This document shows, one piece after another, positions 7,552 through 14,242 of a stretch of 22,848 nt of DNA (its first letter is position 1; each line of letters starts with the position of its first letter). Below the pieces are notes generated by a model, which was not told the origin of the DNA, did no database searches, and worked only from the letters and a program-made list of their open reading frames with translations. Source of the stretch: Candidatus Woesearchaeota archaeon. Its GTDB lineage: Archaea; Nanobdellota; Nanobdellia; Woesearchaeales; UBA10216. The stretch lies in NCBI GenBank assembly GCA_023269295.1, contig JAHFTU010000002.1, positions 1 to 22,848 of the forward strand. Reading direction: 5' to 3'. The position numbers and the translations under genes are program-made.

Positions 7552-8181
7552 TTATCTAAACCCCAGATTCAAATTGTTTGGATTTGCTGACGCATTTAAG
7601 CCCCGTTTTTCAAGGTAAGCGACCGTAGCATCTTCAGCGTATCTTATCGCTCCGCCAACCTGTACATTTGGCAAAATACCGTTTTTGCCGTATCGGTAAA
7701 TCGTTTTTTTGCTTAACCTCAGATTATGTGCCATTTGGTTTACGGTGAGGAGTTTTGGCAAGCCATCGGACTTGTAGCCAAGAATTCCATCTATGGTAGC
7801 TTGCGGTACACGAATAGCTTTGCCAACTTGGACTGCAGGAATGGCCTTTTCGTCAATAAGCCTGTAAACCGTTTTTGGGGCTTCGCCAAGCCATCCTGCT
7901 ATTTCACGTACAGTGTACATTAGCGGCAGTTCACCGCCGGTTTCATAACCTACTATGTCATCTATTGTCCTTTGTGGTATGCGGGCAGTGCGGTCATTCT
8001 TGCCTATCCTTAAAACATTCAGACCGCCATCTTCTATTAAACGGTAAACGGTCTTCTTGTGCAGCCTGGCCCACGTGGCAAATTCCTCTACAGTGTAAAG
8101 TTTTTGGAACCCGTCTGAGAGGCCTTCTTGAGCTTCAAATCCGCTGCCTTCAATTTCCGTTGCATTATCTTCTCGTACCAT
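7552..8181 (-). CDS. Three tandem excisionase/MerR-like HTH domains
   Basis: A 209-aa predicted DNA-binding protein. Three consecutive HTH_17-type units of about 50 residues are visible: residues ~28-80 (L-Y-T-V-E-E-F-A-T-W, K-K-T-V-Y-R-L-I-E), ~88-138 (M-Y-T-V-R-E-I-A-G-W-L, P-K-T-V-Y-R-L-I-D, V-Q-V-G-K-A-I-R-V-P) and ~143-195 (L-L-T-V-N-Q-M-A, K-K-T-I-Y-R-Y-G, V-Q-V-G-G-A-I-R-Y). Each has the T-V-x-E-[IF]-A helix, the K-T-[VI]-Y-R recognition helix and the V-G-x-x-x-R wing of excisionase-type domains. Three units in a row are unusual; most family members have one. It is the second gene of operon 1, 44 nt after the small membrane protein. The operon 2 counterpart (14239-14748) has one such domain. 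Likely a regulator or DNA tether. Confidence 0.9.
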   Translation of the reverse strand: MVREDNATEIEGSGFEAQEGLSDGFQKLYTVEEFATWARLHKKTVYRLIEDGGLNVLRIGKNDRTARIPQRTIDDIVGYETGGELPLMYTVREIAGWLGEAPKTVYRLIDEKAIPAVQVGKAIRVPQATIDGILGYKSDGLPKLLTVNQMAHNLRLSKKTIYRYGKNGILPNVQVGGAIRYAEDATVAYLEKRGLNASANPNNLNLGFR

Positions 8182-8225
8182 TTTGTTTCATCTCGTTTGC
8201 TTTCATAAAACATTCAATCTTTCCT

Positions 8226-8660
8226 CTACCTTACCGCAGCTGTATTTGCCGCCAGTATCTGTGCCAGCGTTGAGTCCATTTTTGGCTGCAAGCCACGGAC
8301 AAGTTCAGCCACGTTCTGGTTTGACGTGTCAATTTTGAACTTCACTTCCTTGCCATCGGTGCCACGGATTGTAATTGTGTCTCTGTTGTCCAGTCTGAGG
8401 TTGTTGTTATTATCGCTGGCGTATAACGCAACGCTGCCGTCAGGGTTCTTAACTTCAAGCACACCATAACGGTGAGTGCCCAAAACGTCAATCGTGAAAG
8501 GTATTTTTTCCTGATAAACCACCTGCTGGCCGCCGATGTTGCCGTTGAAATGATACTCCGGATGCACGTATCCTCTCAGCCCTGCTGTGATAGCCGCGCC
8601 CGGTACACACGCAACTGCGAACAATGCTACTTCAACCGCAAAATTTGCAATTTTTCCCAT
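8226..8660 (-). CDS. Small membrane-anchored extracytoplasmic protein (operon 1)
   Basis: A 144-aa protein and first gene of operon 1. Residues ~5-28 are a hydrophobic signal or anchor segment (F-A-V-E-V-A-L-F-A-V-A-C-V-P-G-A-A-I). Next comes Y-H-F-N-G-N-I-G-G-Q-Q-V-V-Y-Q-E-K, then Y-G-V-L-E-V-K-N-P-D-G-S-V-A-L-Y, a beta-rich domain shared with the protein at 15694-16101 (Y-H-F-D-G-H-I-G, V-L-N-V-I-K-P-N-G) and the remnant at 18886-19203. The tail is helical. The start is supported by GGTGA 8 nt upstream of the ATG, downstream of the conserved promoter block at 8697-8785. Similar short 'Y-x-F-x-G-x-I-G' proteins occur in DPANN genomes, but I know of no assigned function. Topology is probably N-in with the beta domain outside. 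Confidence 0.8.
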   Translation of the reverse strand: MGKIANFAVEVALFAVACVPGAAITAGLRGYVHPEYHFNGNIGGQQVVYQEKIPFTIDVLGTHRYGVLEVKNPDGSVALYASDNNNNLRLDNRDTITIRGTDGKEVKFKIDTSNQNVAELVRGLQPKMDSTLAQILAANTAAVR

Positions 8661-8696
8661 TTTCAGTCACCCAATCCCAACTTAATAAAATTTCGT

Positions 8697-8785
8697 AACT
8701 TACTAGTTAATACAATTGTATGCCAAGTATATTAAAATTTTGGGCAGAAATTTTACGAAAAAGAGAATTTTAGCTAGCACATAGG
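8697..8785 (-). promoter_or_regulatory. Operon 1 promoter with block shared with operon 2
   Basis: The minus-strand TATA box is TTTAATATA (8728-8736). The element aacttactag (8697-8706, plus-strand reading) lies exactly where transcription should start, and a GCAGAAA..TTTAC.AAAA stretch lies upstream of the TATA box to about 8768. The same elements in the same order occur at 16365-16437 before operon 2, with the distance between TATA box and start-site element identical (31 bp). The predicted leader is about 45 nt and ends in a GGTGA ribosome binding site before the ATG at 8660. The conserved upstream part is a candidate operator. Confidence 0.7.
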
Positions 8786-8951
8786 ATTTTTTATATAATA
8801 TTATAGAATAATTAGTCCATAAGGCACAAGCAGCGGTATATGAATTCGATTTATTTTTACTTTAACTCCTCCAAAAACTGTTTAGCGGTCGCCATCTTCA
8901 GTCACATCCTTATTCCTCTAAAGTCAGGGTTGTTACCTGATATGTTCATTC

Positions 8952-8967
8952 TTATCAAAAATGATAA
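8952..8967. promoter_or_regulatory. Candidate operator of the AbiE toxin-antitoxin pair
   Basis: A perfect inverted repeat TTATCA-AAAA-TGATAA lies about 27 bp upstream of the AbiEi TATA box. A further TTATC copy follows at 8976-8980, so the motif occurs three times in 30 bp. AbiEi-type antitoxins are known to repress their own operon by binding inverted repeats upstream; assigning this role here is inference. Confidence 0.45.
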
Positions 8968-8993
8968 TTTTAGCTTATCGATTTTTAGAAAGA

Positions 8994-9001
8994 TTTATAT
9001 A
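8994..9001 (+). promoter_or_regulatory. TATA box of the AbiEi gene
   Basis: TTTATATA is centred about 28 bp before the ATG at 9026, with no Shine-Dalgarno between, the arrangement of a leaderless archaeal transcript. This fixes the AbiEi start at 9026 rather than at the upstream in-frame ATG at 8840. Confidence 0.7.
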
Positions 9002-9025
9002 GTAAGCCAACCCTGTGCGTTGACG

Positions 9026-9730
9026 ATGGTAAACGCGATAGAGCTGCTGGAGCACCTTAAGAAGTACCCGGTTTTCGACACTACTGTGGTAAGGGATAAG
9101 GTAAATAAGGGTAGTGAGTACACTAATTTATTGATTCACAGGCTCAGGAAAAGGGGGCTTGTCCAGCAGATAGAGCGCGATAAGTATACTGTTTTTAAAG
9201 ACCCTTTTTTAATAGCTTCCCGCATTGTCTGGCCATCTTACATCTCGTGTTGGAGTGCGCTTAAGCATCACAGCCTAACAGAGCAAGTGCCTCACAGCGT
9301 AACAGTCGTAACGACGGCCAGTAAAAAGGCAATAACATTCTGCAACACTAAGATCAGGTTTATTAAGCTTAGCCCAAAAGCTTTTTTCGGCTATGAAAAG
9401 GTGAAGCATGGCGATTTTGAAATATTCATTGCAGATGCTGAAAAATCGGTTATTGACTCTGCTCTGCTCAGGGAAGCATCATTTTCCGAGCTAAAGGAAA
9501 TCATTTTGAATAATAGGGGCAAGATTAGGATTAACATGCTCATAGGGTACCTGAAAAGGATTGGCAACAAGTCTTTGATTAAACGGTTTGGCTACGTATT
9601 TGAAGCTTTTGGGAAAGATTATTTCAGCAGGTTAAAAAAATTTGTCGATGCTACCTATATCCCCCTGGATTATTCGAAGAAAGTGAGCGGAAGCAAAAAC
9701 GAGAAGTGGAGGCTTATTGTAAATGCTTGA
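9026..9730 (+). CDS. AbiEi-family type IV antitoxin / wHTH regulator
   Basis: A 234-aa antitoxin-like protein. It starts MVNAIELLEHLKKYPVFDTT; residues ~1-55 form a winged-helix domain (F-D-T-T-V-V-R-D-K-V, T-N-L-L-I-H-R-L-R-K-R-G-L-V-Q-Q-I-E-R-D-K-Y), then Y-I-S-C-W-S-A-L-K-H-H-S-L-T-E-Q-V-P, the typical AbiEi_C-like strand and helix, and F-I-A-D-A-E-K-S-V-I-D. This is the standard architecture of AbiEi-like antitoxins that repress their own operon and neutralise the AbiEii nucleotidyltransferase. The start was chosen by the TATA box 28 bp upstream. The 8-nt overlap with the next gene supports a two-gene module. It sits between the two paralogous operons, on the opposite strand, as an apparent insertion. 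Confidence 0.88.
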   Translation: MVNAIELLEHLKKYPVFDTTVVRDKVNKGSEYTNLLIHRLRKRGLVQQIERDKYTVFKDPFLIASRIVWPSYISCWSALKHHSLTEQVPHSVTVVTTASKKAITFCNTKIRFIKLSPKAFFGYEKVKHGDFEIFIADAEKSVIDSALLREASFSELKEIILNNRGKIRINMLIGYLKRIGNKSLIKRFGYVFEAFGKDYFSRLKKFVDATYIPLDYSKKVSGSKNEKWRLIVNA

Positions 9731-10484
9731 GAAAGAAGAAATAGAGAGGATTGCCGGAATCAAAAGGTTGAGCGTAAAAAATACCGAGAAGGATTATCTG
9801 CTTGAGCTGTTATTATTCATACTGGCTGGGGAAGCTGGCAAAAAAATGGTATTTAAGGGCGGCACTGCCTTGTACAAGCTTCAAAGCTTAAACAGGTTTA
9901 GTGAAGACTTGGATTTCACACTGGATTCTGCCAAGCTAGACGTTGGCAGCTTTTTCCAAAAAATAATGAGAAAATTGAAGAGCGTTGGCGTTGACGGCAG
10001 GATAAAGGAAATTGAGGATTACGTTAATCAGAAGAATGTCAAGCTGGAGCTGAAGGGTCCGCTGTTCGACGGTAATGTAAAAAATATTTCTGTACTGTCT
10101 GTTAATATAAGCGCAAAGGAGAAGCCGCTGTATGAGCCTGAGCAAAGGAAAATTTTCCCGCAGTATGCGGATATACCCGCCTTTGATGTCTTTGTTATGC
10201 CTTTGGACGAGCTTTTTGCAGAGAAGGTCAGGGCGCTTTTAACGAGGGATAAGGCGAGGGACATGTATGATGCCTGGTTTTTATTAAACAAGGGAGCCAA
10301 GCTTAACGCTAGGGATGTGAATAAAAAGCTAAAGAAGCACAGTATGTCGTTTAGCAAGGAAGATTTTATTGTTAAGTTAGATGAAAAAGAAAAGTCGTGG
10401 AAACCTGATTTAAGCGGTTTGGTAATAGGAACGTTACCGGACTTTAAGAGTGTTAAGAAATCGATTCTAGAGAAGCTTGTTTAA
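9723..10484 (+). CDS. AbiEii-family nucleotidyltransferase toxin
   Basis: A 253-aa protein of the AbiEii/DUF1814 nucleotidyltransferase family, the toxin of type IV toxin-antitoxin (abortive infection) pairs. Motif I is K-G-G-T-A-L-Y-K-L (GGT at residues 46-48) followed by R-F-S-E-D-L-D-F-T-L, giving the D-x-D catalytic pair (62 and 64). The conserved later block D-E-L-F-A-E-K-V-R-A-L-L-T-R-D-K-A-R-D-M-Y-D is complete. Characterised relatives transfer nucleotides to RNA or protein targets; the target here is unknown. It overlaps the antitoxin gene by 8 nt and has no promoter of its own. Catalytic residues look intact, so it may be active. Confidence 0.92.
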   Translation: MLEKEEIERIAGIKRLSVKNTEKDYLLELLLFILAGEAGKKMVFKGGTALYKLQSLNRFSEDLDFTLDSAKLDVGSFFQKIMRKLKSVGVDGRIKEIEDYVNQKNVKLELKGPLFDGNVKNISVLSVNISAKEKPLYEPEQRKIFPQYADIPAFDVFVMPLDELFAEKVRALLTRDKARDMYDAWFLLNKGAKLNARDVNKKLKKHSMSFSKEDFIVKLDEKEKSWKPDLSGLVIGTLPDFKSVKKSILEKLV

Positions 10485-10526
10485 CAAAGCTCGGTTTTGT
10501 GAGGTGTTAAGTTAAAGTCACCTGCC

Positions 10527-10766
10527 CTACGCGTACTTTGCAGGATTTGTCCTCAAATTGTCCTGCGTTGTTTCCCAGCCGCAAAAGTTTTTTGATGCAT
10601 TTATTTTTGCAGCGAACTCCTTCCTTGACCCAGAGTAATCTTTGGGATCAACCGCTATGACCCTGAATTGCGGGAACTGCTGCAGATACTTTGCCTTCCA
10701 AAGTGCCCAAATCGTTGCCAAGATGTTCCACAAGATTTTCGTCAAAAAGTGGCATACCTTAATCAC
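10527..10766 (-). CDS. Small unknown ORF after the J-domain gene
   Basis: Not recognised. A 79-codon frame with a GTG start; the C-terminal two thirds look protein-like (F-R-V-I-A-V-D-P-K-D-Y-S-G-S-R-K-E-F-A-A, then N-F-C-G-W-E-T-T-Q-D-N-L-R-T). The N-terminus is hydrophobic and Trp rich (I-L-W-N-I-L-A-T-I-W-A-L-W). GGAGA lies immediately before the GTG, too close for normal use. A second frame begins with ATG at 10752 (M-P-L-F-D-E-N-L-V-E-H-L-G), so the gene could also be a frameshifted join of the two. It begins 36 nt after the stop of the J-domain/beta-repeat gene and would be the last gene of operon 2. Coding status moderate, function unknown. Confidence 0.45.
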   Translation of the reverse strand: MIKVCHFLTKILWNILATIWALWKAKYLQQFPQFRVIAVDPKDYSGSRKEFAAKINASKNFCGWETTQDNLRTNPAKYA

Positions 10767-10802
10767 TCTCCAAGCATATCAGCTTTCATGAACAATTTTA
10801 GC

Positions 10803-12050
10803 TCATGCACCACGATATGCTATGTTTATGTCTCCGTCACCGGTTGAAACAGATAGCCTGCCAATGCTTGCAGGGCCAATCGGAGAGTAAAGTCCGTGCC
10901 CTTCTGATTTCATGTTTGACACGCTAACCCTGCCGTCGGCTGTCCGTAAAAGCAACTCAAGAGGGGAGAAAATGTTCAGGTTCACAGCGCCATCGCCTGT
11001 CATTATACTGCCCGGGCTGGCAATGTCGCCGCGAATACTGCCATCCCCTGTGCGAACTGACAGTTCTATGCCGTAGTTCCTTGGCAGGAGAAGCTCCAGA
11101 ACGCCGTCCAGGCCGCTAATGCAAAGGTTTCCGGCAACAAGCTGGGGCTCTTCTGAAACATTTCCCCTGACGTAAACCCTGCCATCTTTGGAAAAGCCAA
11201 AGCTCATCTCGCCATCGCCGTGATTCACAGAAACCCTGCTGACATTGTCGTAGGACTTGTTTATTTCCTCTTCAAGCAAGCTTCCTGAAGAGCCAGAAGA
11301 TGAGCTGCTTGAAACGTAAACCCCGCCAAAGCCGAGTCCGCCTAAGCTAAAGGAAAATCCCTTGCTAATGCTTATGGTTCCTCCAGAGCTCTGCGCGATG
11401 TTCTGCCCATGGCCTGAAACCCTGACGAAAGGCTGCCTGCCCGGTCCTGTCTCATAGCTGATTTGCCAGCCGTCAAACCTGAGCCTTCCATCGCTTGGCA
11501 TGTCGTGGACGTAAACTTCGCCATTAGTTACGGCATATTTTGTCCCGTCATACGAGATAATGACTCTGCGCCCGTTAAGGTTGATAACTGTTCTTCTCCC
11601 TGCAAACTCTCTCGGCAGCTCAACGCCGTCCACAAAAACGCCGCTCCCGCCGCTGCCCCTGGAGTTCTGGCTGCCTCCTGAAGAAAAACCTTGGCTGTCT
11701 GGAGTGCCATGCGCGTATTGCTCATCCGGACGAGGACGGCCGCGCTGCTGGTAGCTTTGCCCTGCGCCTGCACTGGCGCCTGGACGTGGGCGTGCACTTT
11801 GCTGCCTTTGCTGCCAGGACTGCTGCTGCTTCCCCTGCCCAAAAGTCCTGTCGTATTCCGCCCTCTTTGCAGCGTTGTACAACGTCTCGTAGGCTCTATT
11901 TAATCTTTTGAACTGCTCTTCCGCGCCTGGGCTTTTATTGCGGTCAGGATGCGTTTCGAAAGCTTTTTTTCTAAAAGCTTGTCTTATTTCCCGCTCTGAA
12001 GCATCAGGGCTTATTCCAAGTATTTTGTAATAATCTTCCGGGCTTGTCAT
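10803..12050 (-). CDS. J-domain protein with C-terminal adhesin-like beta repeats
   Basis: A 415-aa protein in operon 2. Residues ~5-69 are a J-domain (Y-Y-K-I-L-G-I-S-P-D-A-S, H-P-D at 34-36, F-K-R-L-N-R-A-Y-E-T-L), which would stimulate an Hsp70 ATPase. Residues ~72-140 are a Gln/Gly/Ser/Pro/Arg-rich disordered linker. The rest is beta-rich, with a Ser-rich loop near 255 and at least five short repeats (S-V-N-H-G-D-G-E-M-S, S-V-R-T-G-D-G-S-I-R, I-M-T-G-D-G-A-V-N, L-R-T-A-D-G-R-V-S, S-V-S-T-G-D-G-D-I-N), like DUF4097 putative adhesin domains. It lacks the G/F, zinc-finger and C-terminal domains of classical DnaJ. The same type of C-terminal domain ends the TPR protein of operon 1. GGTGA lies just before the ATG. 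No DnaK gene is in the window. Confidence 0.9.
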   Translation of the reverse strand: MTSPEDYYKILGISPDASEREIRQAFRKKAFETHPDRNKSPGAEEQFKRLNRAYETLYNAAKRAEYDRTFGQGKQQQSWQQRQQSARPRPGASAGAGQSYQQRGRPRPDEQYAHGTPDSQGFSSGGSQNSRGSGGSGVFVDGVELPREFAGRRTVINLNGRRVIISYDGTKYAVTNGEVYVHDMPSDGRLRFDGWQISYETGPGRQPFVRVSGHGQNIAQSSGGTISISKGFSFSLGGLGFGGVYVSSSSSSGSSGSLLEEEINKSYDNVSRVSVNHGDGEMSFGFSKDGRVYVRGNVSEEPQLVAGNLCISGLDGVLELLLPRNYGIELSVRTGDGSIRGDIASPGSIMTGDGAVNLNIFSPLELLLRTADGRVSVSNMKSEGHGLYSPIGPASIGRLSVSTGDGDINIAYRGA

Positions 12051-12079
12051 GGTGTCACCTTACAGCTGAATTTTCCTGA

Positions 12080-12694
12080 CTATCTTTTCGTTCCATAAGA
12101 ACTCAGGATTTGACTGATGGCTTCGTCACGTTTCCTTTCCAGCTGTTCAATTATGTTGAGCGTGTCTTGCTGGGCTTTTTCTTCCAAGGCAGCTTGGTGC
12201 TTAGCAAGATACTTGTCTATCAACTTTTCAGCAGTCGCGTATTGGTCAGGGCGCAGCCCCCGAATAAGTTCTGATGCTGATATTTCGCCGTTTGCAAACG
12301 CTTCTACCCTTGCTTCCAGGTCAGCATCTGAAAACGGCTGGCGTTGCTGCGTTGATTGGGATGAGGCATAATCATGTCTTGGCTGCTGTGGCGGTTCATG
12401 GCTGCCTGCTGACCGCTGCATCTGATTCCAGGCGTCGTATTGCCTTCGGCGGTCAGGATTTGACAGTATCTCGTACGCTGCGCTAACATCCTTAAACCTT
12501 TGCTCAGCGTCCGGAGCTTTGTTGCGGTCAGGGTGGTATTTGAATGCTTTTTCCCTAAACTTTCGCCTGAGCTCTTCTGCGGTGCTGTCCGGCTTAACAC
12601 CGAGGGCTTCGTACAATGTCCTGCTGCCGTATCTTTGGTGCAGTTGTGCCTGCAGTTTCTCAAATTGCATGTGGAGTTGCCAGTCAGTTGCCAT
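12080..12694 (-). CDS. J-domain protein with coiled C-terminus
   Basis: A 204-aa protein. The J-domain lies at residues ~26-93 (L-Y-E-A-L-G-V-K-P-D-S-T, H-P-D at 54-56, F-K-D-V-S-A-A-Y-E-I-L-S-N-P-D-R-R-R-Q-Y-D), preceded by a 25-residue helical N-terminus. A short Gln/Ser-rich linker follows, then a charged helical region (A-E-K-L-I-D-K-Y-L-A-K-H-Q-A-A-L-E-E-K) likely to form a coiled coil. It is a minimal co-chaperone that would recruit or activate an Hsp70. It starts 6 nt after the AAA+ stop, so it is coupled to that ATPase and may deliver substrate or link it to an Hsp70. Two J-proteins in one operon is unusual. Confidence 0.92.
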   Translation of the reverse strand: MATDWQLHMQFEKLQAQLHQRYGSRTLYEALGVKPDSTAEELRRKFREKAFKYHPDRNKAPDAEQRFKDVSAAYEILSNPDRRRQYDAWNQMQRSAGSHEPPQQPRHDYASSQSTQQRQPFSDADLEARVEAFANGEISASELIRGLRPDQYATAEKLIDKYLAKHQAALEEKAQQDTLNIIEQLERKRDEAISQILSSYGTKR

Positions 12695-12700
12695 ATCGCA

Positions 12701-14242
12701 TCACGTGCTAAACCCGAGCTTCCCTTTGCCTTCGCCTTTCCTATTCTGCTTTCGGTAGTTTGCTATTTCAGCTTCCAAGTCTCCAGCTAATGTTGGTATG
12801 ATGCTTTCCTCACCAGCAGTTTTGGCTTTCCTGAATGCTCTTTGCCTCGCCTCTCGCATAATCGCGGCTATGTCAGCGCCTGAGAACCTCTCGGTCTGAC
12901 TGGCAAGAGTTGCGTAATCTATTCCTGGCACAAATAGCTGGGTTCCCGCTTCCTGTTCAAGCGCTCTCTTTGTTACTCTAAAAATAGCTGCTCGTGCCTC
13001 TAAATCCGGCAATGTAACTTCTACCTGCACAAACCTTCCAGCCCTTGTTGCGCTTTCGTCCATTTCATTCAGCCTGTTAGTTGCGGCAACAACGTACACG
13101 TTCGGTATTCTCCTGCTCTCAAAACCGTCCATGTATTGGTTGAACAGGTTTACCAAGTCTGTTTTTACGTCGTGGGCAGTGCCCCTCTTTGGGAATATTG
13201 AGTCTATCTCGTCAATGAACAGTATAACTGGCTTTTTTGTCTCGCTTGCTCTTTTCTGTGCGCCTTCAAAAGTCGCTTTCAAAGCCTTGGTGGATTCGCC
13301 GACGTACATTTGCAGCGCGTCAGAAGCGTTGAAGTAGATGAACTCTGCCCCGGTCTCTCCTGCCAATGCCCTTCCAAACAGCGTCTTGCCGGTTCCAGGA
13401 GGACCATACAACAACCATCCCTTTGATGGCGTGTAGCCGTGCATTCTTGCCTCTGCCGGGTTCTTTATTGCCAGGAGAAAGTCCTGCAGTTGTTCCTTGA
13501 CGTTTTGATAACCGCCTATATTTGCAAAGGTTACGTTGCTTGTCAAAGTTTCAAGCGATGGCTTTGGGTTATCCTCTGTGCTTTTTTCACCAACTTCAGT
13601 GCTGTGGCCTTTTGGTTGTGCAGAAGTAGCTGCCCCGATAGGTTTTGGCGTTATTCTTTGGATTTGGTTGCCGGTTTCCAAAGTCAGTATCAGTTTTGGT
13701 GAGGGCTTTCTTGCAGACTGGTAAACAGAGTTCACCGCGATTTCAAGAGCCTTTGCAAAAGCCGTTACAGCATCATTTACTTCCTTGGGTGTTAACTTGT
13801 TTCCGTAAGCCACAAAGCTGCTTATTTCAATTCCCCCTTCGTTCCCGGCAGGGCTTGTCGTTACACCTATGTGAGCATACGATGGCAGAAGATGCGGAGA
13901 CGTTAGGTGGTAAACATCGTCAATGATTTTCCTGGCGTTGAAGTCTGTGCCAAATGCGCCAATGTCCAGCTTCAGTTTTTGATTTGGCGAAGGCGCAAGC
14001 CTTGCTTCCAGTTTATAGCCGGCATCGCCGCCCATAGAATAAAAGCCGGGCTTCAAATAAACCTGAAGTTTTGCCGCTGGCCCTGGCAGCTCAGCCTCGG
14101 CCAGAACAAACGTTCCGCTCCGCTGAGACGTGGCTAAGGCTACGACGTCTTCGAGCCCTTGCTGCCCGCTTTGAAACTCTACCTTGAAGTTGGGCTCGTA
14201 ATTTCCATTTCCGAACATTGGCAGCTTGTTCAGGATGCTCAT
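12701..14242 (-). CDS. AAA+ ATPase with novel N-domain (operon 2 copy)
   Basis: A 513-aa paralogue of the ATPase at 5376-6959. Walker A G-P-P-G-T-G-K-T is at ~280-287, Walker B I-L-F-I-D-E-I-D at ~340-347, sensor A-A-T-N at ~386-389, arginine fingers at 400 and 403 in A-T-R-A-G-R-F, and F-S-G-A-D-I-A near the end. The N-domain (1-235) again starts L-P-M-F-G-N-G-N-Y-E-P-N-F and contains a helix E-V-N-D-A-V-T-A-F-A-K-A-L-E corresponding to E-V-G-K-T-I-T-G-F-A-Q-A-L-E in the other copy. The ATPase cores are near-identical over long stretches while the N-domains have diverged strongly, suggesting different substrates. A GGAGG lies 8 nt before the ATG, inside the end of the upstream HTH gene, which overlaps by 4 nt. 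Confidence 0.93.
   Translation of the reverse strand: MSILNKLPMFGNGNYEPNFKVEFQSGQQGLEDVVALATSQRSGTFVLAEAELPGPAAKLQVYLKPGFYSMGGDAGYKLEARLAPSPNQKLKLDIGAFGTDFNARKIIDDVYHLTSPHLLPSYAHIGVTTSPAGNEGGIEISSFVAYGNKLTPKEVNDAVTAFAKALEIAVNSVYQSARKPSPKLILTLETGNQIQRITPKPIGAATSAQPKGHSTEVGEKSTEDNPKPSLETLTSNVTFANIGGYQNVKEQLQDFLLAIKNPAEARMHGYTPSKGWLLYGPPGTGKTLFGRALAGETGAEFIYFNASDALQMYVGESTKALKATFEGAQKRASETKKPVILFIDEIDSIFPKRGTAHDVKTDLVNLFNQYMDGFESRRIPNVYVVAATNRLNEMDESATRAGRFVQVEVTLPDLEARAAIFRVTKRALEQEAGTQLFVPGIDYATLASQTERFSGADIAAIMREARQRAFRKAKTAGEESIIPTLAGDLEAEIANYRKQNRKGEGKGKLGFST

Larger units (their letters stand above)
8661..9025. other. Divergent intergenic region between operon 1 and the AbiE pair
   Basis: 365 bases with no convincing long gene. 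It holds the operon 1 promoter block (8697-8785), an AT-rich stretch with TATA-like sequence (8787-8806), a 12-codon reverse-strand ORF (8857-8895) preceded by a ribosome binding site like that of the operon 1 leader gene, an inverted repeat (8952-8967) and the TATA box of the AbiEi gene (8994-9001). An open plus-strand frame from 8840 runs into AbiEi, but its first 62 codons overlap these promoter elements and are not considered coding. Confidence 0.6.

Noticed and set aside
8857..8895. 12-codon minus-strand ORF (M-A-T-A-K-Q-F-L-E-E-L-K) behind a GTGACTGAA leader like that of the gene at 8660
   Set aside because: Too short to support; the leader similarity is curious but could be a remnant of duplication or chance.
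8840..9025. 62-codon upstream extension of the AbiEi frame
   Set aside because: It crosses the TATA box and inverted repeat, and its composition is unlike the rest; AbiEi homology begins at the ATG at 9026, which has a promoter at leaderless spacing.
10485..10526. Terminator between the convergent AbiEii gene and operon 2
   Set aside because: There is no convincing hairpin or long T-run in either direction.
11528..11842. Second minus-strand frame inside the J-protein linker
   Set aside because: It is a +1 reading of the low-complexity Gln/Gly/Ser-rich linker and has no start signal.
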